Assembly: GCF_013003985.1 (NCBI RefSeq)
Contig: NZ_CP053073.1
Location: 1 to 64,000, forward strand
Length of the DNA stretch: 64,000 nucleotides
Origin: Usitatibacter palustris
GTDB lineage: Bacteria; Pseudomonadota; Gammaproteobacteria; Burkholderiales; Usitatibacteraceae
Reading direction: 5' to 3'
The translations under genes and the position numbers were made by a program. Within the stretch, counting starts at the first letter, position 1; each line of letters begins with the position of its first letter. Under the pieces are notes generated by a model. It was not told where the DNA came from and did no database searches. It saw nothing but the letters and a program-made list of their open reading frames with translations. Below are positions 1-11,852 of this stretch, one piece after another.

Positions 1-1332
1 ATGGATTCGCTTTGGCCGTCGCTCGCCGCGGAACTCAAAAGAGACCTCTCGGCCCAGCAGTACGACACCTGGATCAAGCCGCTGCGCGCTGAGCGCCATG
101 GCGACCAGTTGTTGCTGCTTGCCCCCAATCACCACGTGCTGCGGTGGGTTCGCTCGAACCTCCTGGCGCGCATCGAATCGGGTGCGGAGCGCGTGGCCGG
201 CATGGGCCTCAGCGTCAATCTCCAACTCGACGAGAAGGCGCCCGAGGGCGAGATCGTGATGCCCGAGCCGCCCGTGACGGTCATCTCCTCGTCAGAGCGC
301 GCGCCCCGCGAAGAGCATCGCCTCAACCCTTCCTTTACGTTCACCAATTTCGTGAACGGCAAGGCGAACCAGATCGCGCGAGCCGCGGCGATCCAGGTCG
401 CCGAGAACCCCGGTACGGCCTACAACCCGCTCTTCATTTATGGCGGGACTGGCCTGGGCAAGACCCATCTGCTCCAGGCGATCGGCATCGAAGTGCTCAA
501 GCGCAACCCTAAAGCGAAGGTGCGCTACAGCCACGCCGAGCAGTTCGTCGCGGACGTTGTGCGCGCCTACCAGCACAAGAGCTTCGATTCCCTGAAGCGC
601 TACTACCGCTCGCTCGATCTCTTCCTGATCGACGACGTGCAGTTCTTCGTGGGCAAGACGCGCTCGCAGGAAGAATTCTTCTATACCTTCAACGCGCTCT
701 TCGAGGCCCACAAGCAGGTGGTGATCTCGAGCGATTCGTTCCCGAAGGAAATGACCGGCATCGAGGAGCGCCTGATCTCGCGCTTCGGCTGGGGCCTCAC
801 GGTCGCCGTCGAGCCGCCAGAACTCGAGATGCGCGTAGCGATTCTCCTCAAGAAGGCGGAGAACGACGGCGTACGCGTCGATGAAGAAATCGCATTCTTC
901 ATCGCCAAGCACATCCGTTCGAACGTGCGCGAGCTCGAGGGCGCCATGAAGCGCGTGCTCGCTTTCGCCCGCTTCAACAACCAGGCGGTCACGGTCGCGA
1001 CCGCGCGCGAAGCATTGAAGGATCTGCTTGCCGTGATCAGCCGGCAGGTTTCGATCGAGAACATCCAGAAAACGGTCGCGGACTACTACAAGATCAAGGT
1101 GTCCGAGATGTATTCGAAGAAGCGGTACCGCTCGATCGCGCGGCCCCGCCAGGTTGCCATGGCGCTCTCCAAGGAACTCACGCAGCAGAGCCTTCCGGAA
1201 ATCGGCGAAGCTTTCGGCGGCCGCGACCATACGACCGTCCTGCATGCCTGCCGCAAGATCGTGGAGTTGCGCGAGGGCGACCAGGACTTCGCGCGCGACT
1301 ATTCGCAGCTCCAGCAGATCCTGTTGGGATGA
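1..1332 (+). CDS. dnaA: Chromosomal replication initiator DnaA
   Basis: Initiator ATPase that binds DnaA boxes and opens the origin. At 443 aa it is a little shorter than the E. coli protein, mainly through a short linker (domain II, roughly residues 80-105). Walker A GGTGLGKT begins near residue 148, Walker B (LFLIDD) lies near 207, and the domain IV signature GGRDHTTVLHACRKI, which contacts the DnaA box, begins near 407. The ATG is the first base of the window, so its promoter and ribosome binding site are not visible. dnaN follows after about 200 bases, the usual replication-gene order. Identification is secure. Confidence 0.99.
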   Translation: MDSLWPSLAAELKRDLSAQQYDTWIKPLRAERHGDQLLLLAPNHHVLRWVRSNLLARIESGAERVAGMGLSVNLQLDEKAPEGEIVMPEPPVTVISSSERAPREEHRLNPSFTFTNFVNGKANQIARAAAIQVAENPGTAYNPLFIYGGTGLGKTHLLQAIGIEVLKRNPKAKVRYSHAEQFVADVVRAYQHKSFDSLKRYYRSLDLFLIDDVQFFVGKTRSQEEFFYTFNALFEAHKQVVISSDSFPKEMTGIEERLISRFGWGLTVAVEPPELEMRVAILLKKAENDGVRVDEEIAFFIAKHIRSNVRELEGAMKRVLAFARFNNQAVTVATAREALKDLLAVISRQVSIENIQKTVADYYKIKVSEMYSKKRYRSIARPRQVAMALSKELTQQSLPEIGEAFGGRDHTTVLHACRKIVELREGDQDFARDYSQLQQILLG

Positions 1333-1535
1333 ACCGTTGAAAACCTCCAACAACCTGTGGGTGAATTCGACTGGACTCGGGAAGGGTCAAACGATCCACA
1401 GCTTGTCCTTCGATGTCAGCAAATCCGTCCCCACCCAGAACCAGTGTCAACTCGTTGAACGATTGGACCATTTCGGATTTGTCCCGCTCCGGGCGTCCTC
1501 CTATCAGCTATTAACGATTTGAATTTATTAAAATC
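1333..1535. other. dnaA-dnaN spacer with DnaA-box-like sites and an AT-rich tract
   Basis: A 203-base gene-free spacer. It holds two 9-mers that each differ from TTATCCACA at two positions: 1356-1364 (minus strand reading) and 1392-1400 (plus strand). Bases about 1508-1535, just before dnaN, are clearly AT-rich against a GC-rich background. These could serve dnaN expression, DnaA autoregulation or an accessory origin element. With only two imperfect boxes I would not call this oriC. In many relatives the origin lies upstream of dnaA, outside this window. Confidence 0.35.
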
Positions 1536-2639
1536 ATGTTGAAGATAAAAGCCACCAACTCAAAGCTCCTTGAGCCGCTCCAGCAGGTCACGGGGATCGT
1601 CGAACGGCGGCATACGCTGCCGATCCTGTCGAACGTGTTGATCACGGCCGGCGGTGGTCACGTCGACTTCCTGGCCACCGATCTCGAAGTCCAGATCACC
1701 GCGCGCGCGGACCTGGATGGCAACGCCGAGGGATCAATCACCGTGGGGGCCCGCAAGCTCTTCGACATCCTCCGGGCGTTGCCCGAGGACGTGGAAGTTG
1801 CGCTCGAGGCCAAGGAAAGCCGCATGGTCGTGCGGGCCGGCAAGAGCCGCTTCAACCTGCAGACGCTGGCGGCGGCGGATTTCCCCAAGATGGTCGAAGC
1901 CAAGGATGCTTCGCGTTCCCTCGCCCTGCCGCAGAAGGCGCTGAAGGAAGCGCTACGCCTGGTGCAGTTCGCGATGGCCGTCCAGGACATCCGCTATTAC
2001 CTCAACGGCGTGCTTTTTTCTGTCGACAAGAACGTCCTGCGCGTCGTCGCAACCGACGGTCATCGCCTGTCGTTCGCGAGCCAGGCGCTCGAAGGCGACC
2101 ATGGCAGCGTGGAAGCGATCCTGCCGCGCAAGACCGTCATCGAGCTGATCAAGCTCCTGGGCGACACCGACGAACTCGTCGCGATCGCGATGGGCGCGAA
2201 CCAGGTCCGGTTCGCCTTCAGCGGAATCGAGATCGTCTCGAAGATCGTCGAGGGCAAGTTCCCGGATTACCAGAAGGTCATTCCGACGACCCACAAGAAT
2301 CGCGTGAGCCTCGAGCGCACGGCGCTGGCCCAGTCGCTCAACCGGGCGGCGATCCTCTCGAACGAAAAGATCCGCGGCGTACGCCTGGTGTTCACCAAGG
2401 GCGCGCTGTCGATCATCTGCACGAACAATGAGCAGGAGGAAGCCGAGGAAGGCCTCGCCATCGACTATGACGGCGATCCACTCGACATCGGCTTCAATAT
2501 TTCCTATCTGCTTGACGTCCTCAATCACATCGACGCGGCTCAGGTGAGCGTCACGATGGGCGACTCGAACTCGAGCGCGCTCATCGAGATGCCGGGCCGG
2601 GAGGACTTCAAGTACGTCGTGATGCCCATGCGCATCTAG
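1536..2639 (+). CDS. dnaN: DNA polymerase III beta sliding clamp
   Basis: Ring-shaped processivity clamp that tethers polymerase III and other repair and replication factors to DNA. The length of 367 aa is the family norm for three repeated clamp domains of about 120 residues. The N-terminus MLKIKATNSKLLEPLQQVTG and the C-terminal end YVVMPMRI match the hydrophobic partner-binding pocket seen in this family. It lies between dnaA and gyrB in the same direction; recF, often found between dnaN and gyrB, is absent here. The ATG follows an AT-rich leader without a strong Shine-Dalgarno sequence. Confidence 0.99.
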   Translation: MLKIKATNSKLLEPLQQVTGIVERRHTLPILSNVLITAGGGHVDFLATDLEVQITARADLDGNAEGSITVGARKLFDILRALPEDVEVALEAKESRMVVRAGKSRFNLQTLAAADFPKMVEAKDASRSLALPQKALKEALRLVQFAMAVQDIRYYLNGVLFSVDKNVLRVVATDGHRLSFASQALEGDHGSVEAILPRKTVIELIKLLGDTDELVAIAMGANQVRFAFSGIEIVSKIVEGKFPDYQKVIPTTHKNRVSLERTALAQSLNRAAILSNEKIRGVRLVFTKGALSIICTNNEQEEAEEGLAIDYDGDPLDIGFNISYLLDVLNHIDAAQVSVTMGDSNSSALIEMPGREDFKYVVMPMRI

Positions 2640-2646
2640 CCCTTAA

Positions 2647-5088
<2,442 letters not shown>

Positions 5089-5102
5089 TAGGAAGCAGGC
5101 GT

Positions 5103-5131
5103 AAAAAAAGGCCGCTTACGCGGCCTTTTTT
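5103..5131. terminator. Bidirectional terminator between gyrB and topA
   Basis: A GC stem (AAGGCCGC paired with GCGGCCTT around a short TTAC loop) is flanked by seven A on the left and six T on the right, so it works as an intrinsic terminator on both strands. The topA stop codon (5116-5118, minus strand) sits in the loop, so topA's last codons form part of the stem. Confidence 0.85.
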
Positions 5132-7689
5132 GCCTTGGAGGCTTTCGCCTTCGCTTTTGGCTTCGCCTTTGCCGCCGCCTTCAGCTTCGGAGGCGCCGCG
5201 GCCTTCGGCGCGGCCTTGGTCTTGGCGGGCTTCTTCTTGCCCTTGCCCGCCTTGGCCGCAAGAAGCTCGATCGCTTCCTCGAGCGTGACGGTCGTGATCA
5301 TCTTCTCGTCAGGGAGCGTGGCGTTCACCTTGCCGTGCTTCACGTACGGGCCGTACTTGCCCGCGTAAAGCGATACGGCCTGGCCGTCCTCGGGATGCTT
5401 GCCGAGAACCTTCAGCGCGCCGCGTCCGCCAGCGGCCTTCGGTTCCTTCAACAACGCGACAGCGCGCTCGAGCGTGATGTCGAAGACGCTTTCGGCCTTC
5501 GGGATCGACTTGAACTGGCCATCGTGGCTGACATACGGGCCAAATCGACCGATGTTGGCGATGACCTTCTTCTTGTCCTCCGGGTGAGCGCCAAGGTCGC
5601 GCGGCAATGCGAGGAGCATCTCCGCGATCTCGAAGTTCACCTGGTCGGGCAGGATGTTCTTGGGCACCGAGACGCGTTTGGGCTTCTTGTCGCCCTCCAT
5701 CTCGCCCAGCTGCAGGTAAGGGCCGAAAGGCCCAAAGAGGAGCTGGATCAGCTTGCCGGTGACCGGATCGACGCCGATCTCGCGCTTCTCGTTCGCCGGG
5801 CCGCCGTCGGAGCCATCGACGTTGCGCGTGTAATCGCACTCGGGATAGCCGGGGCAACCGATGAAGCGGCCGCGGCGCCCGAGTCGGATGGTGAGCTTGT
5901 GCTTGCCACACTTGGGGCAGACCTCGTCCAACTGCTCCTGGGTCACGTCCTTGCGCGAAACGGATTCCTTCTCGCCGATCTGCGCAGAGAAATCCTTCCA
6001 GAACTTCTCGAGGACCGGAATCCACTCTTCCTTGCCGTTCGAGATGTCGTCGAGCTCGTCTTCCATCTTCGCCGTGAACTCGTAGTCGACCCAGTGCGCG
6101 AAATGCTCCGACAGGAACTTGTTCACGACACGGCCCACGTCGGTGGGCGTGAAGCGCTTCTTGTCAAGGATCACGTACTCGCGCTTCTGCAGCGTCGAGA
6201 TAATCGACGCGTAGGTCGAGGGCCGGCCAATGCCGTACTGCTCGAGCGCTTTCACCAGGCTCGCTTCCGAAAAGCGCGGCGGGGGTTGCGTGAAATGCTG
6301 TTCGCCGTAGAGCTTGGTGATGTCCACGACGTCGCCCTGCTTGAACGCGGGCAGGCGCTTTTCCTCGTCGTCCGAGGGCGAATCATCCTGGTCTTCGTGA
6401 TACACCGCGTAGAAGCCCGGGAAGATCATCGTCTGGCCGGTCGCGCGGAATACGTTCCCGTCGCCGCCGACGTTGAAATCGACCGCGACGGTATCGAACT
6501 GTGCGGGCATCATCTGCGACGACACGGTGCGCTTCCAGATCATTTCATAGAGCTTGCGCTGCTCGTCGTTGAGGTACTGCGAGACGGAGTCAGGCGTGCG
6601 GGTTACCGACGTCGGGCGGATGGCTTCGTGCGCTTCCTGTGCATTCTTCGTCTTGTTCGCGTAGAACACCGGCGCCTTCGGAAGGTGATCCGCGCCGTAG
6701 TTCTTGGTGATGAATCCACGGATTTCCGTCATCGCTTCCTTGGAGAGCGTGACCGAGTCCGTACGCATGTAGGTAATGAGGCCCGTGACCGTGCGCCCGA
6801 TATTGACGCCCTCGTAGAGGCTCTGCGCGACCTTCATCGCGCGATCGGTCGAGAAGCCCAGCTTGCGCACGGCTTCCTGCTGCAACGTGGAGGTCGTGAA
6901 AGGCGCGGCGGGCGACTTGAGCCGGCGCTTCTTCTCGATCTCGCGGACCTTCGCGACACCCTTTGCGTGAGACTGCAGGAAGGCGATGATCTCGCCGTTG
7001 CGCTCGGCGCTCGGAACGGCGAACTGGTCGAGCTTCTCGCCCTCGAAGTGCGTGAGCCGGGCGGTGAAAGTGACCTTGTCCTTGTCCCCATCGAAGTGCA
7101 GCGTCCAGTATTCCTGGCTCTTGAACGCCTCGATCTCGTTCTCGCGCTCGCAGATCAGGCGCAAGGCCGGGCTTTGCACGCGGCCGGCGGACAGGCCGCG
7201 CCGGATCTTTTTCCAGAGCAGCGGAGACAGGTTGAAGCCGACCAGGTAGTCGAGCGCGCGGCGCGCCTGCTGGGCGTTCACCAGGTCCATCGATATCGCG
7301 CGCGGGTTCTTCACCGCATCGGTGACGGCGCCCTCGGTGATCTCGTAGAACACGACGCGCTTGATCTTCTTGTCCTTCAGCGCCTTTCGCGATTTGAGGA
7401 TCTCCGACAAATGCCATGCGATCGCCTCGCCTTCGCGATCCGGGTCGGTTGCGAGCAGGATGACATCGGCATCCTTCACGGCCCTCGTGATGTTGTCGAC
7501 GTGCTTCGTGTTTCGGTCGATCAACTCGTACTGCATGCGGAAGTTGTCGTCGGGATCGACAGCGCCGGTCTTGGGCACGAGATCACGGACGTGACCGTAC
7601 GAGGCGAGGACTTCGTAGTCCTTGCCGAGGTATTTCTTGAGCGTCTTCGCCTTCGACGGCGATTCGACGATGAGTAGATGCGTGGTCAT
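5116..7689 (-). CDS. topA: DNA topoisomerase I
   Basis: Type IA topoisomerase that relaxes negative supercoils. The N-terminal TOPRIM begins LLIVESPSKAKTLKKYLG. The catalytic tyrosine is Tyr307 in GLITYMRTDSV. One C4 zinc finger (CPKCG ... CPGYPECDY, about residues 590-620) is visible where E. coli has three. It is followed by repeated GPY-containing C-terminal modules (GPFGPYLQLG, GRFGPYVS, GKYGPYVKHG). The last 45 or so residues are almost only Lys, Ala and Pro, like histone H1, and probably bind DNA. The gene converges with gyrB, so the enzymes that add and remove supercoils end on the same terminator. dprA lies 24 bases upstream on the same strand. Confidence 0.98.
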   Translation of the reverse strand: MTTHLLIVESPSKAKTLKKYLGKDYEVLASYGHVRDLVPKTGAVDPDDNFRMQYELIDRNTKHVDNITRAVKDADVILLATDPDREGEAIAWHLSEILKSRKALKDKKIKRVVFYEITEGAVTDAVKNPRAISMDLVNAQQARRALDYLVGFNLSPLLWKKIRRGLSAGRVQSPALRLICERENEIEAFKSQEYWTLHFDGDKDKVTFTARLTHFEGEKLDQFAVPSAERNGEIIAFLQSHAKGVAKVREIEKKRRLKSPAAPFTTSTLQQEAVRKLGFSTDRAMKVAQSLYEGVNIGRTVTGLITYMRTDSVTLSKEAMTEIRGFITKNYGADHLPKAPVFYANKTKNAQEAHEAIRPTSVTRTPDSVSQYLNDEQRKLYEMIWKRTVSSQMMPAQFDTVAVDFNVGGDGNVFRATGQTMIFPGFYAVYHEDQDDSPSDDEEKRLPAFKQGDVVDITKLYGEQHFTQPPPRFSEASLVKALEQYGIGRPSTYASIISTLQKREYVILDKKRFTPTDVGRVVNKFLSEHFAHWVDYEFTAKMEDELDDISNGKEEWIPVLEKFWKDFSAQIGEKESVSRKDVTQEQLDEVCPKCGKHKLTIRLGRRGRFIGCPGYPECDYTRNVDGSDGGPANEKREIGVDPVTGKLIQLLFGPFGPYLQLGEMEGDKKPKRVSVPKNILPDQVNFEIAEMLLALPRDLGAHPEDKKKVIANIGRFGPYVSHDGQFKSIPKAESVFDITLERAVALLKEPKAAGGRGALKVLGKHPEDGQAVSLYAGKYGPYVKHGKVNATLPDEKMITTVTLEEAIELLAAKAGKGKKKPAKTKAAPKAAAPPKLKAAAKAKPKAKAKASKAKKAA

Positions 7690-7713
7690 GGATGGATGAT
7701 TCCCTGATTCATT

Positions 7714-8841
7714 CTATAACGCGTCCGCGTCCGGACCGTGAAGGCGCTGCACGCGACCGCCGGCGACCAGTGCGACTCGCCCCTCGATCTCGAGTTCCGC
7801 GATGCGTGCTGCGACATGCGATGCCGCGGCCAGCGTTCGTTGCGAAAGCTCGTCGATCGACGCGGGCGCGTCGCCAAGGGCATCGAGAAGTGGATCGCTC
7901 CGCAGCTGCGGCGTCGCCAACCCGCGCGGCGAAAGTCCCGCGGGCTCCATGCGCAGTTCGAGCAGGATGTCGTCGGCACATTCAACGAGCTTCGCGCCGT
8001 CCTTGATCAGTGCGTGGCCGCCTTTCGCGAGGGGCGAATGGATCGACCCAGGCACCGCGAAGACTTCACGGTTCTGATCCAGCGCACAGCGCGCAGTGAT
8101 GAGCGAGCCGCTCGCAAGCGCCGCTTCCACGACGAGCGTGCCGCGCGACATCCCGCTGATGATGCGATTGCGGCGCGGAAAGTTCTCGGCCGCGGGCGCC
8201 GTGCCCAGGGGAAACTCGGACACGATGACGCCGTCCACGGCCAGGGAACGAGCCAGCGCGGCATTGCGGGCCGGATAGATCCGGTCCGCTCCGGTGCCGA
8301 TGACCGCGATGCTCGAGCTTCGGCCCGCAAGACCGCCGCGATGCGCCGCCGCGTCGATCCCCAGCGCGAGGCCGCTGACGATTGCGAGACCCGCGTTCGA
8401 CAAGGAGGTCGCGAACGCCTCCGCATCCCGCATTCCCTGGGGGGTGGCGTTGCGGCTGCCGACGATGGCGAGGGCTGGCGCGTTCAACAGCTCCAGGCGA
8501 CCTTGCGCGTACAGCACGACGGGCGGGTCATGGATATCGAGGAGCGCCTGCGGGTAGCGTGGATCGCGTATTGAAAGGAGATGGTGCCCCGGCTCATCAA
8601 GCCATTGCATTGCGCGCTCAACCCAGGCTTCGGGGGCGCCTTTGGCAAGGGCGGCCGCGATGGCAGGCCCGGCAACGCCAGAGACCGACGCGGGCGATGC
8701 CTCGAGGGCGCCCTCGGGGGTCCCGAACGCGTCAACCAATGTGCGGCAGGACGCGTCGGAAACGCCCGGTACCAGGGCCAGCCGGAGCCAGTTCAGCGCG
8801 TCGTCGCGGGTTGGGGTGTGAAGCATCGGGGTCGGGTCCAT
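7714..8841 (-). CDS. dprA: DNA-processing protein DprA (Smf)
   Basis: Loads RecA onto incoming single-stranded DNA during natural transformation. The Rossmann-like core shows AIVGSRNATPQG and SGLALGIDAAAHRGGL, and a C-terminal winged-helix region (SIDELSQRTLAAASHVAARI) closes the 375-aa protein. I place the start at the ATG at 8841 (MDPTPMLH...), with a second ATG at 8826 possible. The frame stays open to 8940, but that extension would run through the terminator of the upstream LysM gene. The type IV pilus genes elsewhere in the window would supply the uptake machinery, so competence is plausible but not shown. Confidence 0.95.
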   Translation of the reverse strand: MDPTPMLHTPTRDDALNWLRLALVPGVSDASCRTLVDAFGTPEGALEASPASVSGVAGPAIAAALAKGAPEAWVERAMQWLDEPGHHLLSIRDPRYPQALLDIHDPPVVLYAQGRLELLNAPALAIVGSRNATPQGMRDAEAFATSLSNAGLAIVSGLALGIDAAAHRGGLAGRSSSIAVIGTGADRIYPARNAALARSLAVDGVIVSEFPLGTAPAAENFPRRNRIISGMSRGTLVVEAALASGSLITARCALDQNREVFAVPGSIHSPLAKGGHALIKDGAKLVECADDILLELRMEPAGLSPRGLATPQLRSDPLLDALGDAPASIDELSQRTLAAASHVAARIAELEIEGRVALVAGGRVQRLHGPDADAL

Positions 8842-8899
8842 CGGGGAACGGAGGATGCCCGATAAACGGCGGCGGGTCACGCCGCGCTGACGGGTCCTG

Positions 8900-8928
8900 A
8901 AAAACAACATGGGGGCCGAAGCCCCCAC
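8900..8928 (-). terminator. Intrinsic terminator after the LysM gene
   Basis: On the minus strand a 7-bp stem (TGGGGGC/GCCCCCA, 8910-8927) closed by a UUCG tetraloop is followed by a T-rich run (TGTTGTTTTT read toward 8900). It ends the LysM gene and separates it from dprA. Confidence 0.8.
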
Positions 8929-8952
8929 GTCACCAATCAAACAGCGATTGCG

Positions 8953-10194
8953 TTACGGCGTCTGTACCACGTCGCCAACGTAGATCGGCTTGGTGGACCG
9001 CATCACCATCGCGTACGACATCTTTTCGAATACACGGAAGACGAACACGAGGCCGTTGCGCTCGTCGGGAATCTTCAGGACCGTGCCCTCGAGCACTGCG
9101 CCGCCCTTCTTGGATTCACCGGACGCTTCCTTCGCATCGGCCTTTTCTTCGGCCTTCGTTTCCATGTTCTCGTACCACCAGCTGCGCAAGCCGCCCAGCA
9201 GATCGGTCTGCCAGGTATCGATTACCTGGCCGCTGCCGGTGATCACGTCGCCGCGGCGGAAGCTCGCGAGCACATGGCCCACTTCGATGCCGTCGCGCGA
9301 GCCACGATTGAGCGTCACGATCTGGTATTGACCGAGCTCCGACACGCCGCCATCGACCGACATGATCGAGCCCTTGATGGGCTTGTCCGGGGCGCGGGGG
9401 ATGTAGCTCGGGAAGCTCGTCTCGCGCGCCGGCAGCAGGCGGTCGCCGCGATTGATTTCTTCGCGAGCCTTCGTGATTTCGAGCGTCGTGGGGTCGCCGT
9501 AGCGGCGCACGCGGGCATCGCCCACATAGCGTGCTTCGTAGCCGAGCAGCTCGCCGGTATCCGGATCCGTCAGTTCCCGCCCACGGCGGAAAACCTGCCA
9601 GTTGACGCCGTCGGTCGAGGCAATGCGGTCGGCGTAGGCGATGCTGCCGGCCCCGACGAGGATGCGGCTCTCTTCGGTGGCGACGATCGCGGGCGCGGTG
9701 TCCAGGCCATTGGCTTCGACCACCATCGGCTGTGTGAGGAAGGGGCCGATCGCGGCGCCCGGGATGCTGGGCACGGCGACGCCGAGCGCGGCGATGCGGG
9801 TGCGGGGTTCGAGGCGGACGACGTTACCGGCGGCCTGCTCGGCAGTCCCGCCCGACGCGCCACCTTCGCCACCGCTGCCGCCGGAAACGATCGAAAGCTC
9901 CGGATAGGCTCCGGAACGGTCCAGCTTGATGATGTCGCCCGGGTAGATGAGGTGCGGGTTCTTGATCTGCTCCCGGTTCATCTGCCAAAGCAGGGGCCAC
10001 TTGAACGGTTCCTTCAGGAACCGGCCCGAAATGTGCCAAAGCGTGTCGCCCTTGACCACGGTGTACTGGGTCGGAGCGTCGGTTTGGAGGTCTGCGTTCG
10101 TCGCTTTGGTTGCGGGAACGGGGCCATTGGCCAGGAGTCCCGTCGGAACCAAACTGATGCCTGCGACGACTAAAGCTATAATTCTCTTGCGCAT
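8953..10194 (-). CDS. Exported LysM-domain protein
   Basis: A 413-aa protein with a signal peptide (MRKRIIALVVAGISLVPTG..., cleavage near LLANG) and one LysM module at about residues 43-90 (YTVVKGDTLWHISGRFLKEP ... IYPGDIIKL), which binds peptidoglycan. The rest resembles the uncharacterised region of betaproteobacterial LysM proteins encoded beside dprA. It has no visible hydrolase motif, so it is more likely a scaffold than a wall-cutting enzyme. The start is taken at the ATG at 10194, because an upstream ATG at 10296 would put 34 residues before a clear signal peptide. It is divergent from def. Confidence 0.85.
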   Translation of the reverse strand: MRKRIIALVVAGISLVPTGLLANGPVPATKATNADLQTDAPTQYTVVKGDTLWHISGRFLKEPFKWPLLWQMNREQIKNPHLIYPGDIIKLDRSGAYPELSIVSGGSGGEGGASGGTAEQAAGNVVRLEPRTRIAALGVAVPSIPGAAIGPFLTQPMVVEANGLDTAPAIVATEESRILVGAGSIAYADRIASTDGVNWQVFRRGRELTDPDTGELLGYEARYVGDARVRRYGDPTTLEITKAREEINRGDRLLPARETSFPSYIPRAPDKPIKGSIMSVDGGVSELGQYQIVTLNRGSRDGIEVGHVLASFRRGDVITGSGQVIDTWQTDLLGGLRSWWYENMETKAEEKADAKEASGESKKGGAVLEGTVLKIPDERNGLVFVFRVFEKMSYAMVMRSTKPIYVGDVVQTP

Positions 10195-10309
10195 GGCGGC
10201 TCTCACTTGTGGATATGGAGCACGGGACCCATATTCGAAAAGGGTTACGCCCCCCTTTTCATGTAGTGCGGTAGATTCTGCACATAATCCATTCAATTAG
10301 CAAGCTTTT
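10195..10309. promoter_or_regulatory. Divergent intergenic region between the LysM gene and def
   Basis: A 115-base AT-richer spacer that must carry the promoters of both divergent genes. A CATAAT hexamer at 10283-10288 is a candidate -10 for def, but no convincing -35 lies at the right distance. No clear promoter was recognised for the LysM gene. Confidence 0.35.
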
Positions 10310-10813
10310 ATGGCCATTCTCGAGATCCTCCAGTACCCGGACCCACGGCTGCATGCAGCCGCCCAGCGCGTCGACAAGATCGATGCGCAGACGCGCCAGC
10401 TCATCGACGACATGGCGGAGACGATGTATGCCGCGCCGGGGATCGGGCTCGCTGCCACGCAAGTGGACGTTCACAAACAGATCATCGTGATCGACGTGAG
10501 CGAGGACAAAAGCGACCTGCGCGTCTTCATCAACCCGGAGATCCAGCGCCGTGAAGGCGTTTCGACGGGACAGGAAGGCTGCTTGTCGGTCCCCGGCATT
10601 TATGACAACGTCGAACGGGCCGACAGCGTCACGGTCACGGCGCTCGACCGCAGCGGCGCCCGATTCACCCTCAATGCTTCCGGGTTGCTCGCCGCATGCA
10701 TCCAGCATGAGATGGACCACCTGCACGGGCGCGTCTTCGTCGAATACCTCTCGGAACTGAAGCAGAACCGCATTCGCGCGAAGCTGAAGAAACGCCAGCG
10801 CAAGGCCGCCTAG
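10310..10813 (+). CDS. def: Peptide deformylase
   Basis: Removes the formyl group from the initiator methionine of nascent proteins in the cytoplasm. All three family motifs are present: GIGLAATQ (motif 1), EGCLSVPG (motif 2, metal-binding Cys near residue 91) and QHEMDHLHG (motif 3, metal-binding histidines and catalytic Glu near 133-137). The length of 167 aa is typical. It is paired with fmt, 17 bases downstream, so the enzymes that add and remove the formyl group are co-transcribed. Confidence 0.98.
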   Translation: MAILEILQYPDPRLHAAAQRVDKIDAQTRQLIDDMAETMYAAPGIGLAATQVDVHKQIIVIDVSEDKSDLRVFINPEIQRREGVSTGQEGCLSVPGIYDNVERADSVTVTALDRSGARFTLNASGLLAACIQHEMDHLHGRVFVEYLSELKQNRIRAKLKKRQRKAA

Positions 10814-10830
10814 AAAGGCGCGCCGCTTTC

Positions 10831-11763
10831 TTGCGCGTCGTCTTCGCCGGCACCCCCGCATTCGCCGCGCGGGCCCTGGAGGCCCTCCTCGCCGCCGGGC
10901 ATGAAATCCCGCTCGTCCTGACCCAGCCGGATCGACCGGCAGGGCGAGGCCTGCGGCTTGCCGCCAGCCCCGTGTCCGACTGGGCTTCCCAACGCGGGAT
11001 CGCCCTGCACAAGCCAGTGAACCTTCGAACGGAAGAGGCCCGCGAGCCAATTCGCAAGGCGAAGCCCGATGTCGTTGTGGTCGCGGCCTATGGGCTGATC
11101 CTCCCCCAGGCAGTGCTCGATATCCCGTCGGGCGGGTGCCTCAACATTCATGCCTCCCTGCTTCCCCGATGGCGGGGCGCCGCACCGATCCAGCGGGCCC
11201 TCCTCGCCGGCGACACGCGCACGGGCGTCGGCATCATGAGGATGGAGGCCGGCCTCGATACGGGCCCGGTGCTCCTCGAAAAGGTCATCGACATCGAGCC
11301 ACGCGAAACCAGTGGATCGTTGACTGAGCGCCTTGCCGAACTAGGTGCCAATGCCATTGTGCAAGCGCTCGCTAACCTCAGTCGGCTGGCGCCGCGAACT
11401 CAAGACGAGGCCACAGCCACCTATGCCTCGAAGATCACGAAGGGCGAAGCGAGGATCAACTGGAGCCAGTCGGCCGAGATAATCGACCGGCAGATTCGGG
11501 CGTACAACCCGTTTCCTGGCGCGGAGACCGTTCAAGGGGGGCTGCCCCTCAAGATATGGACGGCCAGCCCCGTGGAGGGCATGGGAAGCCCGGGAACGGT
11601 GCTGGCGGCCTCACCGGTCGAACTCAGGGTGGCCTGCGGGTCGGGAGCGCTCGCGATCGAGCAGGTACAGCGCGCCGGGTCGCGCCGGATGGCCGTTTCC
11701 GAGTACCTTCGAGGCACGCCGTTGGAGCCCGGATCCCGCTTGGGGGATGTGGAGAAACCCTAG
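10831..11763 (+). CDS. fmt: Methionyl-tRNA formyltransferase
   Basis: Formylates initiator Met-tRNA from 10-formyl-tetrahydrofolate. The N-terminal catalytic domain begins RVVFAGTPAFAARALEALL and contains the folate-binding and catalytic region HASLLPRWRGAAPIQRA plus GIMRMEAGLDTGPVL. A C-terminal tRNA-binding domain follows, and 310 aa is the usual size. The start appears to be a TTG at 10831: no ATG or GTG lies where the conserved beta strand requires it, and the preceding stop of def limits alternatives. rsmB (sun), which often follows fmt in related bacteria, is not present here. Confidence 0.96.
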   Translation: MRVVFAGTPAFAARALEALLAAGHEIPLVLTQPDRPAGRGLRLAASPVSDWASQRGIALHKPVNLRTEEAREPIRKAKPDVVVVAAYGLILPQAVLDIPSGGCLNIHASLLPRWRGAAPIQRALLAGDTRTGVGIMRMEAGLDTGPVLLEKVIDIEPRETSGSLTERLAELGANAIVQALANLSRLAPRTQDEATATYASKITKGEARINWSQSAEIIDRQIRAYNPFPGAETVQGGLPLKIWTASPVEGMGSPGTVLAASPVELRVACGSGALAIEQVQRAGSRRMAVSEYLRGTPLEPGSRLGDVEKP

Positions 11764-11852
11764 AGCGCGTCGGGGAATTACGACAAAAAGTGTGGCAAAA
11801 TCTCTACTTTAGTGGTAATTTAACAACACTCTCACTTGCGTTTGCCTAATTC

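Noticed and set aside
5119-5250. Low-complexity repeat near the end of topA
   Set aside because: It encodes the Lys/Ala-rich C-terminal tail of topoisomerase I; repetition follows from the amino-acid composition.
5335-7677. 780-codon frame on the plus strand across topA
   Set aside because: Antisense image of the well-supported topA gene; the translation has no family features.
8842-8940. N-terminal extension of dprA by 33 codons
   Set aside because: It would run through the terminator of the LysM gene, and the residues do not match DprA proteins.
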